Below are positions 1 through 11,124 of a stretch of DNA of 41,158 nt, one piece after another. The position numbers and the translations under genes were made by a program. Each line of letters starts with the position of its first letter. Position 1 is the first letter of the stretch. Below the pieces are notes generated by a model that saw nothing but the letters and a program-made list of their open reading frames with translations, was not told the DNA's origin and made no database searches. Source of the stretch: Pleurotus djamor (taxonomy: Eukaryota; Basidiomycota; Agaricomycetes; Agaricales; Pleurotaceae); NCBI GenBank assembly GCA_029747585.1, contig JAPEVF010000399.1, positions 1-41,158 on the forward strand, given 5' to 3'.

Positions 1-356
1 CATGGCGGCCATAATCCCCAGAGACGATANGAACGAGCCTACACTCCGTTTCGGCCTCGTAATTTCTTGTATTTCTTGAAGTTCAACGTTGTATCTACTG
101 TGTGTCATTTCCTCACAAAATAATCATCCTCCATCTTTGCTTTTCTTTCTTTTCTTGTTTGTTCTCGTCCCCTCCCCCTTATCCCCTGATCCCGTCAGGC
201 AGTGCTTTGCTTGGACTGAACGTTTTAAGCAAATACGATTGCTCCATTGGGAACACAATATACACGTGCAATGGTGGTGCGAGGATTGCGCCATCCTCGT
301 GATGCTTTAAAGGGGTCCATTTCTAAACCTTCTCCTACTGAAGTAGGTATCAGGCA
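1..356. other. Intergenic, no gene seen
   Basis: Sequence between the window edge and the 3' end of the first DUF6593 gene. It has pyrimidine-rich runs but no open frame that joins across splice signals into a recognisable protein. One ambiguous base lies at 30. It probably holds the 3' untranslated region of the minus-strand gene that ends at 357. Confidence 0.6.
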
Positions 357-1196
357 TCATGTAAACATCCCCGAGGCTGGCGCGCTAATCATAGGGCCCA
401 ACATATCGACCATGCGTGATGCACCGATCTCACTAATCCGGTGTTTCCTCTCCAGAACGAGGAAAGACGTGACGATCACATCTAGGAGCTCTTGTGCCGA
501 TGATGACGAGACCACCGACGACGCGATAGTTAGCTTCGCGGGCACAGTCCGAAAGTTGCTCGTTGGACGCCCAGACAGAGTTTCATCGTCGTTATGAGTC
601 CTTTGGGTTTTATGAGAACGGGAGAAACGAGCTATGGCGGATTTGGAGTCGTGGGGTGAGAAGAGCTATTGCAAATCAGTATTGAGAGATGAATAAATGA
701 TGAGAGACGAGGCACGTACCTCGAGGTCCGCGCCTGCGCGATTTCCCTTCCAAGTGTATTTGTCGGTGCCGCCGGGTATGATAAAGGTCACATCGCTGGA
801 CGAACGAATGGATCACGATTATGAGCCGCGTTCGTATGAATGACGATTATGGTGGACTTACTCTTGAAAAGGAACGATGGTTTTCTTCAACCATTTGCTT
901 GAAGTGACTGGTTGATCATTCTTCCATGTAAGGATATCCGAGCGAGAGTCCCTCCATTGCCATGAAGCAATCACTTCACCAGTTGTAGCATTGATCAGGG
1001 TCGTCACTGCTTTGGGTTTGAATGTCGTTTGGACATTGTAAATGGCTTGGCCGGTCTGTACGTCGGTAAGAGTCGTGCTGTTGGGGTTATCTGGGTTTAA
1101 TTGGAGGACGAGGTGTTGAGGTGACTCGAAGAGAGTGATGCTACTGGGATTGTCCGGGATGAGGTGTTGGGTTGTCGAATCAGAGGAAGCTTGCAT
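357..1196 (-). CDS. DUF6593 domain protein, copy 1
   Basis: Three exons: 1196-862, 795-720 and 665-357, giving 239 residues. Introns start GTAAGT and GTACGT and end CCAG and ATAG; the frame is continuous across both. The protein follows the DUF6593 plan: an N-terminal beta-rich part (HLVLQLNPDNPNSTTL, then IASWQWRDSRSDILTW), a conserved GGTDKYTWKGN loop in exon 2, the HDSKSAIARF strand at the start of exon 3, and a C-terminal helix ending in VTSFLVLERK. The family is common in Agaricomycetes and has no established biochemical role; no signal peptide or membrane span is visible. A paralogue with the same exon plan lies directly upstream at 1627-2373. The start at 1196 is the first ATG in the open frame, which leaves a 20-residue poorly conserved leader before the domain. 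Confidence 0.85.
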
Positions 1197-1626
1197 CGTT
1201 CGTGATGATGAAGTATCTAAGGGTGTTGAGGAGAAGTTCTTATATAATCCTGAGCCCAGGTTGACATCTGCAACCTTGCCTGCGCTGCGAAGTCATCGGA
1301 GGAGTTGTATTGATTTTTTGGGTGTTAGTATACCAGAGGGAGTTAGTTTTCGTCACTTGATGCGGCCTCGGGGAGCATGAAGCATAAAGTAGCTGCGCAT
1401 ATGCGGTGCTTGTCTTTTCAACAGCTTCCAACTTCCAAGGATGCTAGTGGGTATGCCAGATTGGCATTCACAGCGTAAGGCGGATCAAATTGGTGTTGAG
1501 GCCCGGGAGAAGGATGGAGCGGCAGGCGTCACTGTAGTCACGAGCAAGGGTGCGAGGTTTTCCTTCAGATGTAAGGTGCAATTGCGATAGAGGTTTTCAT
1601 ACGAAGGGATGACAAACTAAACTCGT

Positions 1627-2373
1627 TTACGAAGTTGCAATTGCTCCTGCCATGATAACCCTAGAAAGTACGTCTGCTCTGTTCACTGTAGATACGTCTC
1701 TGATTCGACGCTTCCTCTCCAGCATCAGGAAAGACGTGACAATAATATCTTGGAGCTCTTCCGCTGATGGCGATGTGACTATCGATGATGCGATAGTCAG
1801 TTGGGCAGGGGTGGTCTCCTCCGTTGGGGGGTCTACTTTGCGGTTCTTGAATTTGTGGGAGGGTTTGAAGCGGGCTACGGCGGATTTGGAGTCGTGTGCG
1901 GAGAATAACTGGGAGGTACATGGGAGCTTGATCGAGGTGATTATGAGCGGGTATGTTATTTTGCGCGTACCTCGAGATTAGAGCCTGGTTCGTTCCCCTT
2001 CCATTTGTATTTATCAGTACCACCTGGTACAGTGAAAGTGACGGTGCTACAAAGTGCAAGTTAGTATCTGCTGAGGGGATTTCATCGAAGTAACTTCCGG
2101 GACTTACTGTTTGAAGGGGATCATGCTTTCTTGTAACCACACCCCAGCGGGGATCGGTGGGTTAGTCGCCCATGTAAGGACATCATCTTGGTGGTCGTTC
2201 CACCGCCAAGACGCGATGACAACGTCGTTGGCGTTGACGAGCTTCGTCACGGTCTTGGGCTCAAAGGTGGTTATGACATTGTATGCCACTTTGCCAGTTT
2301 CGGCGCTTGTGATGGTCGTATTGCTTGGGTTGTCTTGGGTGAATTGGAGGACAAGGTGTTGAGGTGAGGTCAT
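1627..2373 (-). CDS. DUF6593 domain protein, copy 2
   Basis: Three exons: 2373-2108, 2046-1971 and 1908-1627, giving 207 residues. Exon 2 is 76 bases, exactly as in the neighbouring copy at 357-1196, and both introns fall at the same codons and phases. Matching segments include PQHLVLQFTQDNPSNTTI, GGTDKYKWKGN, HDSKSAVARFKPSHK and VTSFLMLERKRR. The start at 2373 puts the methionine right before the conserved domain, so copy 1's longer N-terminus is the variable part. The two genes are about 430 bases apart, point the same way, and are clearly a tandem duplication. Function is unknown. Sequence divergence in the linker after HDSK suggests the duplication is not very recent. Confidence 0.85.
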
Positions 2374-3900
2374 CGTGATGTTCGTTGATCGAAGGGAGAG
2401 CGCTGAATGTTGAGGGTGTTAAATGAGGCTTGAGTCCTGCTGAAATAGTGAATGGTAAACAGCAATCCGCAGTAAACCTTGTCGGTGCCAGAGCGTTTAT
2501 ATGTATGAATATCGGGCCATTGATATGTCCAGAGAGGTTCCTATCACCACTTGACCGATCAAAATGGAGTGTCTTGGGACAAGGTCCCATACAGTGACGA
2601 TGCTATGGCCACAGTGGATAGCAAAATACGTGACGACACTCAACCAATGATTAGAGGTGGATTCGGAGCACTTGTCGAACATCATGATTAGAACACTTGT
2701 TTGATGGCATTGACGTCGCTTTGGCGTGTGCACATGTAAGAACACGGAAGGACAACAAAGCCGCCAGTGCCAGGTGGGTTCGCCGATAGAAGTATTTTCG
2801 GTACAGTAGCACCGCAGTTGATCTGATGGGTTGGACAGGCACAGACTCGGACGCAAGGCAATGAGAAACGGTCCTCGTCCAGAGCGAGTAGTAGAGTATA
2901 GCCGATCTCGAAGATGAGATTCGGTTTGTCGAAGTGCCAGTAAGGTTTGATTGTTCGGATGTTGATGATGAGATTGTGCCCATTTATGGGTGGCTTCCAC
3001 AGAGTAGTATATGGTTCCATGAAGTAGATAATCCGTTGGCAGAGAGAAAATCAAGCTTGCAGACATAAAAGCCCATGATTGAACGACGTTCCAGCCGAGT
3101 TCCGAGAAATGGTTGCGAAGACTCAAGAGGGCCAAGAGGGAAACTTTGCATGTGGTTGAAGAATAATCACAGAAAAAGTGCGATTCAGCAGAGGTTTGTG
3201 TCTGGGAAAGACATTTAGAAGAATTGTTGGTTAGCCGACTTGGAAGTGAGCACTATGTCGGCTGGTGCGGGCACGGACGATGTGAGTGCGTCTCACACTA
3301 GAGCCACCGACCGGACAAACATGGCCAAACCTGCTCAGGCGTCGGTGGATGCGTGTTTACCCTGAACGGCGCCCTTGCTCCCGACCACCATCATCTCTCC
3401 GTTATTTTATCATGCGTGGACGCGCCCACTTGCCCCCCAGCTGTCGATAGTGGGAAAAGAAGCGTGGCCTCATGTTCCCGTTAGCAGCCATGAAACTCCA
3501 TTTAGCGCGTTATCAGTGATCCAACTGTCAGTTTGGCGGTCCTCGCGTTCTTCCAGAACCTGTTTGTCTCGAGAAAACCTATTCTTATACGCCTCTTCGA
3601 CGCATCATGATTCCACATAACCGACTCTGGCACAAACGTGCGTCGGACGCCGTGAAACATTCAGCTCAATGGTTTGCCTCGCGCCAAAGTACAAACGGAC
3701 AGTGGGATAAAATGGGTGATGCACTTGCTTCAGCGACCCATGTGCTTGCATCCGAAAGCGGCTGATACCCCGTAGCATGGTTTGACGCTCCTCCGAGGAC
3801 CATTTATATACTAAGCGAGGTAAAATTGTTTCCTCTTGAGGTTCTCTCTGCTCCCCCCTCATACGTACTCTTCCAGTCGATTCTACTGGTCGGTTCAGTC
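2374..3900. other. Intergenic with unexplained open frames on minus strand
   Basis: No recognisable family. From about 2690 to 3020 all three minus-strand frames stay open for about 110 codons or more; one, running from 3135 to 2497, is 212 codons. None resembles a protein I know, and splice signals do not single out one frame. A cysteine-containing frame (LPCVRVCACPTHQINCG, about 2810-2860) is the least implausible coding exon. The segment nearest 3900 should hold the promoter of the permease gene. Confidence 0.4.
3803..3810 (+). promoter_or_regulatory. Probable TATA element of the permease gene
   Basis: TTTATATA lies 91-98 bases before the permease ATG at 3901. This fits a transcription start about 60 bases upstream of the start codon. 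Sequence inference only. Confidence 0.4.
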
Positions 3901-6275
3901 ATGTCAGTCACACTAAAGGAGCGTCTGAGGAGCGTTTCCCTCATCTTCGCGTGCGTATCTACGTTTTTCATGGTTTGAACTTGCTAGTTTATCGTCGACG
4001 ATAGTTGTGGAACGGCCTTGTTCTCTGATGGTACGTTGGTGTCATTCTCTCCTTGTGCGAACGCTGACTCTGCGCGCAGGATACGCCAACGGTGTCATCG
4101 GAAATGGTATGCATTCGCGTTTTCTTGTCGTGTGATCCAAAGTCGCTCAGCCATCTTGGCGATCGTCTCTAGTCAATACTCGTAAGCCCGCCCCCAATTT
4201 ACTTCCAAGATACACGATCTGACACTCCCTCGCAGTTCTGACGCGTATATATGGATCGGAACGGCTGGCAAATCACAATTACAGCAGAACTTTGTCAAGT
4301 CTTGGGTTCGCTGGTACAGTCGTTGGGATGCTTGTCTTTGGTTATCTCTCGGATAAGATTGGCCGTAAATTCGGCATGGTGAGTTATCTGCGTTTGGTTA
4401 TCCTTAGACAACATTCCTCATTCATCTACGCACAGATGACCGCCACTGCTATCGTCGCAGTGTTCTCCGCCCTGTCAGCCGCTTCTAAAGGTGCGAACGG
4501 GAGCTTCGGTGGAATGTTAGCCATGTTGAGTGCTTGTCGGTACGTCCATGCGCCTTGATCGTAAGCCGAATACGCTCAAACACGGCTCATGAACTCGTCA
4601 GGTTCCTCCTCGGCATCGGTGTCGGCGCAGAATATCCGTGTGGGTCGGTATCGGCATCTGAGCAATCTGAGCAGAAAGGCATTAGCAGAAATGCGCAACA
4701 TCGATGGTTCACTTTGGCTACCAGTACGTTACTTGCCGCCTGACTCTCATTGTATTTTGCTCACATGGAACAACGTAATTAGACTCCATGATTGACTTTG
4801 GCTTCGTCATCTCATCCTTTGTACCCCTCGTGCTATTCTGGATGTACGTGGCTCCACCTGTTGATGCTCCGCCGCCCACCAGTTTCTTACCCAATTATGT
4901 GTAACATAGATTTGGCGATAACCACCTCAGAGCTGTCTGGCGTCTTTCTTTGGGATTGGGTGTCATCCCGGCCTTGGCTGTGTTCGTATGGCGACTCAAC
5001 ATGGAGGAGCCTGAGCGATACCGCAAAGACTCGATGAAACACGTCAAGATTCCGTACGGACTCGTGCTGAGACGATACTGGGTCCAGTTGGCGGCTGTGT
5101 CGTTCGTCTGGTAAGCACTTGCCCGTCTTCAAATAAGCTATGTGCTTACGCCGGAAATCAGGTTCTTGTACGATTTCATCGTCTATCCCGTACGTATCCA
5201 CGCTCTCAACACATGAAGTCTGGTGTTGACCAACGCTATGATAGTTCGGACTCTACTCTTCTATTGTTATCAACAAGTGAGCGCATTTTCCATCGTATGT
5301 TCCCTCTCGGTCTCACCTAAGTCACGCTTAGCATCACTGGTGGAAATGACTCCTTGACGGTCGTCCTTGGATGGAATGTCGTGACCAACTTGTTCTACAT
5401 GCCTGGCACAATCGGTGGCGCGTTCATTGTCGACTACCTGGGACCCAAGTACACTATGGTGAGTCATACCTACGATGGCCGTATCTCTGTTTGATGTGAG
5501 CCTCCTTAGATCTTCGGTCTACTGGCGCAGGCTCTCGTTGGCTTCCTCATGAGTGGCCTCTACAAACAGTTCGTAACTTGACCTCTGCTGGGAAATCAAC
5601 TCACGGACTGTATCGTTCGCAGCTTGGTCGGCAACGTCGCTGCCTTCGCCGTCGTTTATGGTATCTTCTTGAGTTTGGGAGAAGTCGGACCTGGTAACTG
5701 CTTGGGTCTTCTCGCTAGTAAGACCAGTTCGACTGCCGTCCGTGGTCAGTTCTATGGAATTGCTGCTGCCATCGGCAAAGTCGGAGCGTTTGTTGGTACT
5801 TGGGGTGAGTTTTACTGTGCCATCGCCTCTTTACCTTCGTGCTGACGAGCTTGTGTCATAGCGTTCCCCCCAATGATTGATGGTGAGGCGGATGTTATAT
5901 TCAATCGACATGACCTCTGATTCGTTCATTTGTAGCTTTCGGCGGACCTAACTCCGACCGAGGAAACACTGGTCCTTTCTGGGTTGGCAGTGGTCTGGCT
6001 ATCCTCAGCGCGATCGTTACCTTCGTGTTCATCAAGCCCATGACCCATGACGGTATGGAGAACGAGGACACACTCGTGCGTGGTTTCCATGCGGATTCGA
6101 TCGTGTTACAGAAGCTAACCCTATGTGCTTGAAACAGTTCCGTGAATATCTCGAACAAAATGGCTTCGACACTTCGAAGATGGGTCTCAATGATAGCGCC
6201 ACCAGCAGCCAGACTGGCGTTGACGATGCTGGGTCTCTTCCTGAGAAGGAGAAGGCCGAAACGTTCGCTGTTTGA
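3901..6275 (+). CDS. MFS phosphate / glycerophosphoinositol-type permease (GIT1-like)
   Basis: Seventeen exons: 3901-3950, 4005-4030, 4080-4106, 4173-4181, 4236-4378, 4436-4539, 4602-4723, 4783-4843, 4910-5110, 5162-5189, 5245-5276, 5332-5458, 5510-5568, 5623-5804, 5862-5882, 5936-6075, 6138-6275; 489 residues. Family landmarks are [19 protein letters not shown] in TM1, the MFS loop [27 protein letters not shown] in the TM4 region, [16 protein letters not shown], the TM7 loop with [20 protein letters not shown] with [10 protein letters not shown], and [15 protein letters not shown]. This is the 12-TM phosphate:H+ symporter group that includes yeast Git1, which imports glycerophosphoinositol and phosphate at the plasma membrane. 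Exact substrate cannot be told. The start places a short cytosolic leader before TM1, as in the family. Exon 4 is only nine bases, and the intron after exon 13 starts GTTCGT. It converges on SEM1 with 260 bases between stop codons. Confidence 0.9.
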
Positions 6276-6535
6276 TTTTGTATTCGTAGTCCATATGCAT
6301 GATTTCTGTTCGCTTTCTGCTTTCACCATTTTTACTCTTGACGTACTTAGCCCTCGTATTTTTGTGTTTTACGCAACCCGGATAAAGGGAATCCATGTAG
6401 CTAATGTCTTTCTCGAACTCTTTTGATGAATGATGACGCTTTTCAGTCATTCAACTTCGGAGAATCGGCGCGAATGCGATTCAAACAAATATGCAACTTC
6501 GAAGAGGGTAACTGTTGTACATCTGGGGGAGGCTT

Positions 6536-7017
6536 TCAATGCTCCATGGCGTCTCCCTTCCCAGTCTTAGCAAGTTCGTTCCTAACGGAATTTGACGAGT
6601 GAGAAGCAAGGAAAAGGATGAGAGACATGGGCACGCACCGTAGCTGAACGCTGAAATCGTCCTCGATGTCATCGTCATCCCAGTTGTCCTCCCATAGCTT
6701 GTCTCCACCAGACTTGGCAGCTCCAGGTGCGGCGCCTCCTAGATGAGCTAGATCCGTCTCAGAATCATCCCAGTCTGTTTCATCGTACGTCGGATATAGT
6801 TCGCAAGTAGTAGGGTTGAGGAATGCGTAGAAACGATTGAGTAACGGAACAGATAACAAAGAAAGTAGGGGTTTCACTGACCTGCTGTCGCGAATTCTTC
6901 GAATTCATCGTCCTCTTCCAAGACACCGAGATGGAGGTTTTCGTCGCCCTTCTTTGGTTCTGTAGGTTTAGATGCTGTTGAGTCTGTGGGTTTTGAGGAG
7001 GATGCTGACGAGGACAT
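6536..7017 (-). CDS. SEM1: 26S proteasome lid subunit SEM1/DSS1
   Basis: Three exons: 7017-6882, 6774-6639 and 6581-6536, giving 105 residues. The acidic, tryptophan-containing pattern is diagnostic: LGVLEEDDEFEEFATA, then WDDSETDLAHLGG, then DKLWEDNWDDDDIEDDFSVQL. Sem1/DSS1 is a small disordered protein that assembles the Rpn3-Rpn7 part of the proteasome lid, binds ubiquitin, and in many eukaryotes also works with BRCA2-type and mRNA-export complexes. This protein is slightly longer than yeast Sem1 (89 residues) because of an N-terminal Ser/Thr/Lys-rich leader and an insert between the two acidic blocks. An in-frame ATG lies 57 bases upstream at 7074; I chose 7017 because MSSSASSS leads straight into the family region. 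The first intron has donor GTCAGT. Confidence 0.93.
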
Positions 7018-9059
7018 GGCGTTGAAATTGTGGACTTGCGAAGCGCGACTGAAGGAAGGGCGACGCGTCTCCAAGGGCGTGGGACATTTAATAATATTAC
7101 GTAATGCGCTGATTACTTCCTAGTTGGGGTAAAACGGTTGGTGGCGCACACTTTTATTTTTACCACCACTACCACCACGGATTTTAGTACACACGGACGA
7201 AGTATGGCGGTCAGGTCAACGTAATCGGCTGGACCTACGACTTGGCCAATGTAATTTTGCCACTGTATCGCCTCTCTCTCTCGCGTTTTCCTCCTAACAC
7301 CGCCTCATCCAGCCATGACCTGAGGCCACCTTGGGCTGTATCTGCTTCTCTCTCGGGCTCTGCGGCTCTGCGATCGCTTATGAGCTTGTGCCGTCACGAC
7401 ATAGCCCTTGCTAATCAACGCGTCCGTCCCGCTTATGATGGAAGTTGATGTTGGCGCCTCGATGAGCATGGTCAGCCTTACATCCTCACCCCAAAACCTG
7501 CAAGAATCGAATGACCCGACGTGTGAATCCAAGATTCTCCTGCTAGTGCTCTCTGAACATGCTTCCTATGGGCATTTCTCCAGCAGATTGGCTTGTCTTC
7601 CGGATCCTTCTGCAAAAATTGTTCTTGTTTCATCATCATCTCACTCGATCTTGCTTGCTTTCCTAGTGACACGTTTCACCCTTCTCCACCCAAGATCCAC
7701 TCAAACGGAGGGCCTAGCTTGCTTTGATGATGCGTTGCAATTGTATTGATTCTCCTTGTTCTATGCCTTGAACCTCATGTTTTCTTGTTCCCGTACTGTT
7801 TGCACAGTGTGTCCCTGCCCCAATCACCCCTACCATGCTCAATTCATCCCTCCAGAGCATGTATATCACATCTTCATAGTAGAATCTCCTGGGTTCTCGC
7901 AAATTACTCCAAAGTTCTCTGAAGTGTGGTCGGACACCTATGTTTGGGCTATGCCGGCTGCCCACGCACAACGCATGCGCCGGAGAGTTTATATGTTCGA
8001 GGAAGGGACTCTCTGTCTCCAACCCTTCTCTTCCTCCCTCTCTCCTTCAACTCTGCCAAGTTACTTGCACAATCATTTTGCCGGCCATGCTATCGTCAAG
8101 TACTTTGTCAATTGAAACCAGCCAGGCTGTTGACAGCCCTGGGTCGGGTATCAGCCGGTCTGATGCTGTAGTGGACTACTATATCAGCATTTCCGCTACA
8201 ATTCCTGGTAGGTACTTTACCTGCCCTTTGGGGCTTGTGCTCACAATCTTTCACAGGCGAAGAGAAGAAAGAAGTCTCGGCGCTGCTGTTAGGATCTCGG
8301 GGGTCGGCGAGACCGATCCCCCCAGACCCACAGCGGCCCGCTGGAGCTCCGACCAATGTTGATTCAAAGGCTCGAAAAGCGGTGCGCGCTTGCTGTGCTA
8401 TAGGTATGCACTTGTCACAACTATAGACGTAATCCCTTTCTCAAACGATGTCAGTCACAAAAATGTCCGTGGCTTTTAAGAGGGTCAATCGGCACAGGAA
8501 ACTAGACGGCCCCATGTGGCTGTGATCATGATCGCAATTAAAACCACTGGACTTGCACCATCTCAAATTTGCATATTTAATGCGCAGGTCGATCTCTGTG
8601 GACGCAGTGCATCGCTTTTGATACCTCCCACTCTGGATGTGGTCGAGTTGTACAGGCTGGCACGTTCGCATCGCAGGTCGTGGACGCCACGACTGGATCA
8701 TCATAAGATTCATACTTACGGGGCACTGGCTTGGGTCACCTAAAGACCGCAACGGCCGCAACTCTGGCAGCGTAGGCTTGGGAGTCGTTGACTGACTGAC
8801 ACAGGGGACTTTGACTTTGCTCCGATTTGACCTTATCTATGGACTAGAAGTCTCGATTGCACCTTATGCTTCCTCATACTCATCTCGTTATGGCCATTTG
8901 TAGGATTACATGCCGATATGACAGCCCCAAGCTGTGTTTTCATGTTTTGGCTGGTAGAAATCTCGATCATACGCTATGCCCATCCTCATCATAGCTCATC
9001 ATGTTATCGACACACATGTATTTATAATATACCAATAGGACAAGAAATGCCACGGATCA
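7018..9059. other. Long intergenic stretch, no convincing gene
   Basis: About 2 kb between the SEM1 start and the pectate lyase stop. It contains the SEM1 promoter (a short CCA repeat near 7160-7180) and pyrimidine-rich sequence. Plus-strand open frames of up to 140 codons (for example 7408-7749, 7756-8115 and 7940-8362) overlap each other in different frames, have no domain signature, and do not join by splicing into anything recognisable. Confidence 0.5.
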
Positions 9060-10409
9060 CTATATTTTCCCAACTCCTGCACCAGATGTCACGGTGGATC
9101 GAACACTCGTGAGTGGGGTTAAAGAGTACTCGTACGGAACGGAGGTGAAGTTGCCTGTGGCCGTGATGTTATTTTTCCCGCCTCCGAAATCACTGGCTGT
9201 ACAGTAAACATCAGCTCAACAATGATGCATTGAGGCGTCAGTCCATTGAGATTGGCACCTGCGCCGAAGTTGGCAAAACCGTCTGGCTCAAAATCACCAG
9301 ACGGATTTGCAGGGGAGTCATCAGGGATGACGAAGCCGAATGTCGAAACTAGCCTTGCCAGTTAGTAAAACAACCCCGCAAGAAGGAGGAGTATTGCCTG
9401 GTTCGGTGGTGTTAACAAATACGTTCCCCTCAATCAGAACTTGGGCAAATGAACGGGAGTGGATGCCTTGAGACACGACGTTCTCGAAGAGGTTGTTGAA
9501 CGAATGAACGTGAGCGAATCGCATGGCTTGAAGGAAGTGAATTGACGAAGTGACAGGAGAAATGTGAAGGGTGTACCTGGAGTTCGGGTATGGATATTGT
9601 TCCACCGATTGTGATGGCTTCATATGGACGTTAGAGGCTCGCAGGCGGACCGAATGTCCTGATCAAGACAACATACTATGTGATGTGGAATTTCCCCGTA
9701 TCTTCTTTAGCGTTTCCGGGATCATGACCAATCAAGGAGCACTATGACATAGCGAATAAATGTGGGATTCGACCCCGTCTTGAGTAATAGTAATCAAACC
9801 TTGAAGTGGTCGTGGAAGAAGTTCCAAGAGACCGTGATGAAATCGCAAGCATGGGTTAGATCTACCTGGCCATCGTAGAAGTCAAATCCATGATCAGTAT
9901 CGCTGAAGAACTCGTTGTGGTCAATCCAGATGTTGTGTGCACGTTGAACAGTAATTGCATCGTTTCCTTTGACTTTGTTGATCACTAAGTTCCGAATGAT
10001 GACATTGGAGGTGCCAACGGTCTTTAAGCCGCCTCCATTAATAATTCCAGTGGTTCCTACACCAATGATGGAGGTGTTGTTTCCTGGACAGAATTACTGG
10101 TTAAAAGAAAATTTGGCAATGTGGCAGTCAGGACTTACCGATGGATGCTTGCGAGGAGAGCGAGATAGGGCCTTTCAAAAACACGACCTTGGGTGCGTTA
10201 CTCTGTGGATATGAGTTTGAGAGCTAGGACTATCGAAACAAGAAGTAACCTGGCGACTATACCTTGATCGCAGTCTGGAATGCCGCTGCGGCAGACACGG
10301 TCGTGGTTGTACCGCCGGCACCACCAGTAGTGCCACCATTGAGAGACGCAAAGCCATCCTGACCAAAGGCGTATGATAGGATAGCAAGCAAGAAAAGAGA
10401 TATCTTCAT
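9060..10409 (-). CDS. Secreted pectate lyase, polysaccharide lyase family 1
   Basis: Eight exons: 10409-10263, 10202-10139, 10083-9800, 9741-9677, 9617-9577, 9526-9398, 9348-9259, 9196-9060; 318 residues. A signal peptide (MKISLFLLAILSYAFG) is followed by the PL1 parallel beta-helix. Motifs: NVIIRNL, IWIDHNEF (about 122-129), SDTDHGFDFYDG with DLTHACDF (calcium-binding Asp145 and Asp151 by family comparison), and RTPAMRF with Arg198 in the position of the catalytic arginine. PL1 enzymes cleave de-esterified pectate by calcium-dependent beta-elimination outside the cell. Length is normal for fungal PL1. Intron 6 (9397-9349) begins GC rather than GT yet has a perfect TACTAAC branch site and keeps the frame, giving TTEPVSTFGFVIPDDSP. 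The divergent neighbour is the sirtuin gene. Confidence 0.93.
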
Positions 10410-10444
10410 TTCGGGCGATGTATGGCTCTCCCTTCAAGCCCAGT

Positions 10445-10452
10445 ATTTTATA
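10445..10452 (-). promoter_or_regulatory. TATA box of the pectate lyase gene
   Basis: TATAAAAT on the minus strand, 36-43 bases before the ATG at 10409. The close spacing implies a very short 5' leader. The match to consensus is strong. Confidence 0.55.
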
Positions 10453-11124
10453 TGAGTCCGGAGAATTGGGGAGTATCATCCGGACCGACGGGTGCCGCCA
10501 AGAAGGCGACATGCCCAAAGCTGTTGAGACCTATATATGTTGTAAGTGGCGAAGTATTGGAAAATAGAGGTGAAAAAATAGCGAGCCTTGCTGTCCAGAG
10601 GTCATCAGGCCAATCTCTGAGAACGAGAAGCAGTCTGAAGTCCATGCATCGGTTGTGCGTCACTGTCTGTTCATATATCTCTGCATCGCAAAGTTAATGT
10701 AGGTGTCGAAAATTTCCCTCTGATCCACAACATGCACATCCCTGGTCATCATGCATCAAAGATGATTTCGGTGTCGGAGTCCAGCAAAGATTGGACGACG
10801 GCCAAGAAAGCAGCCACCGTATGCCCCAATTGATTTCTTGGATATTTTAGTACGTTTTCGATGTCAAACCTATCAATTCCTATGCTCACGAATCAGTATT
10901 CGACAAAAGTAAAGTCAACAGGCGAACACCGAGTGACGGGAACATTGGAGGTGGTAAAGTTGTTCCCACGCCACCGAGTTCAGATTTCTCCCAGTTTTGT
11001 GTGCGGTTCACTTGGTGCCGCTTTGCAAGTGCACGCTCTGACCCACGTTGTCAATTTCCTTCACCACCACCAACACCATCGCCTTCAACTTTCTCAAGCT
11101 GGAGGACGGACACAACATCCTGCG
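10453..11124. other. Divergent promoter region, pectate lyase and sirtuin
   Basis: About 670 bases separate the two divergent genes. An upstream in-frame continuation of the sirtuin reading frame exists back to 10861, but it is low-complexity and histidine-rich (LHHHQHHRLQ), so I treat it as 5' leader. CACCAC repeats near 11060-11080 lie in this leader. No other gene is seen. Confidence 0.5.

Noticed and set aside
7408..8362. Several plus-strand frames of 100-140 codons
   Set aside because: They overlap in different frames, have no domain, and splice signals do not connect them; the composition looks like pyrimidine-rich non-coding DNA.
9745..9790. GGTCGAATCC-like B box inside a pectate lyase intron
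   Set aside because: It mismatches the B-box consensus, has no A box upstream, and sits in a normal intron.
10861..11124. Upstream extension of the sirtuin frame to an ATG at 10861
   Set aside because: The added 88 residues are low-complexity and histidine-rich; MTTFLPL at 11125 gives a start close to the NAD-binding domain, as expected for the family.
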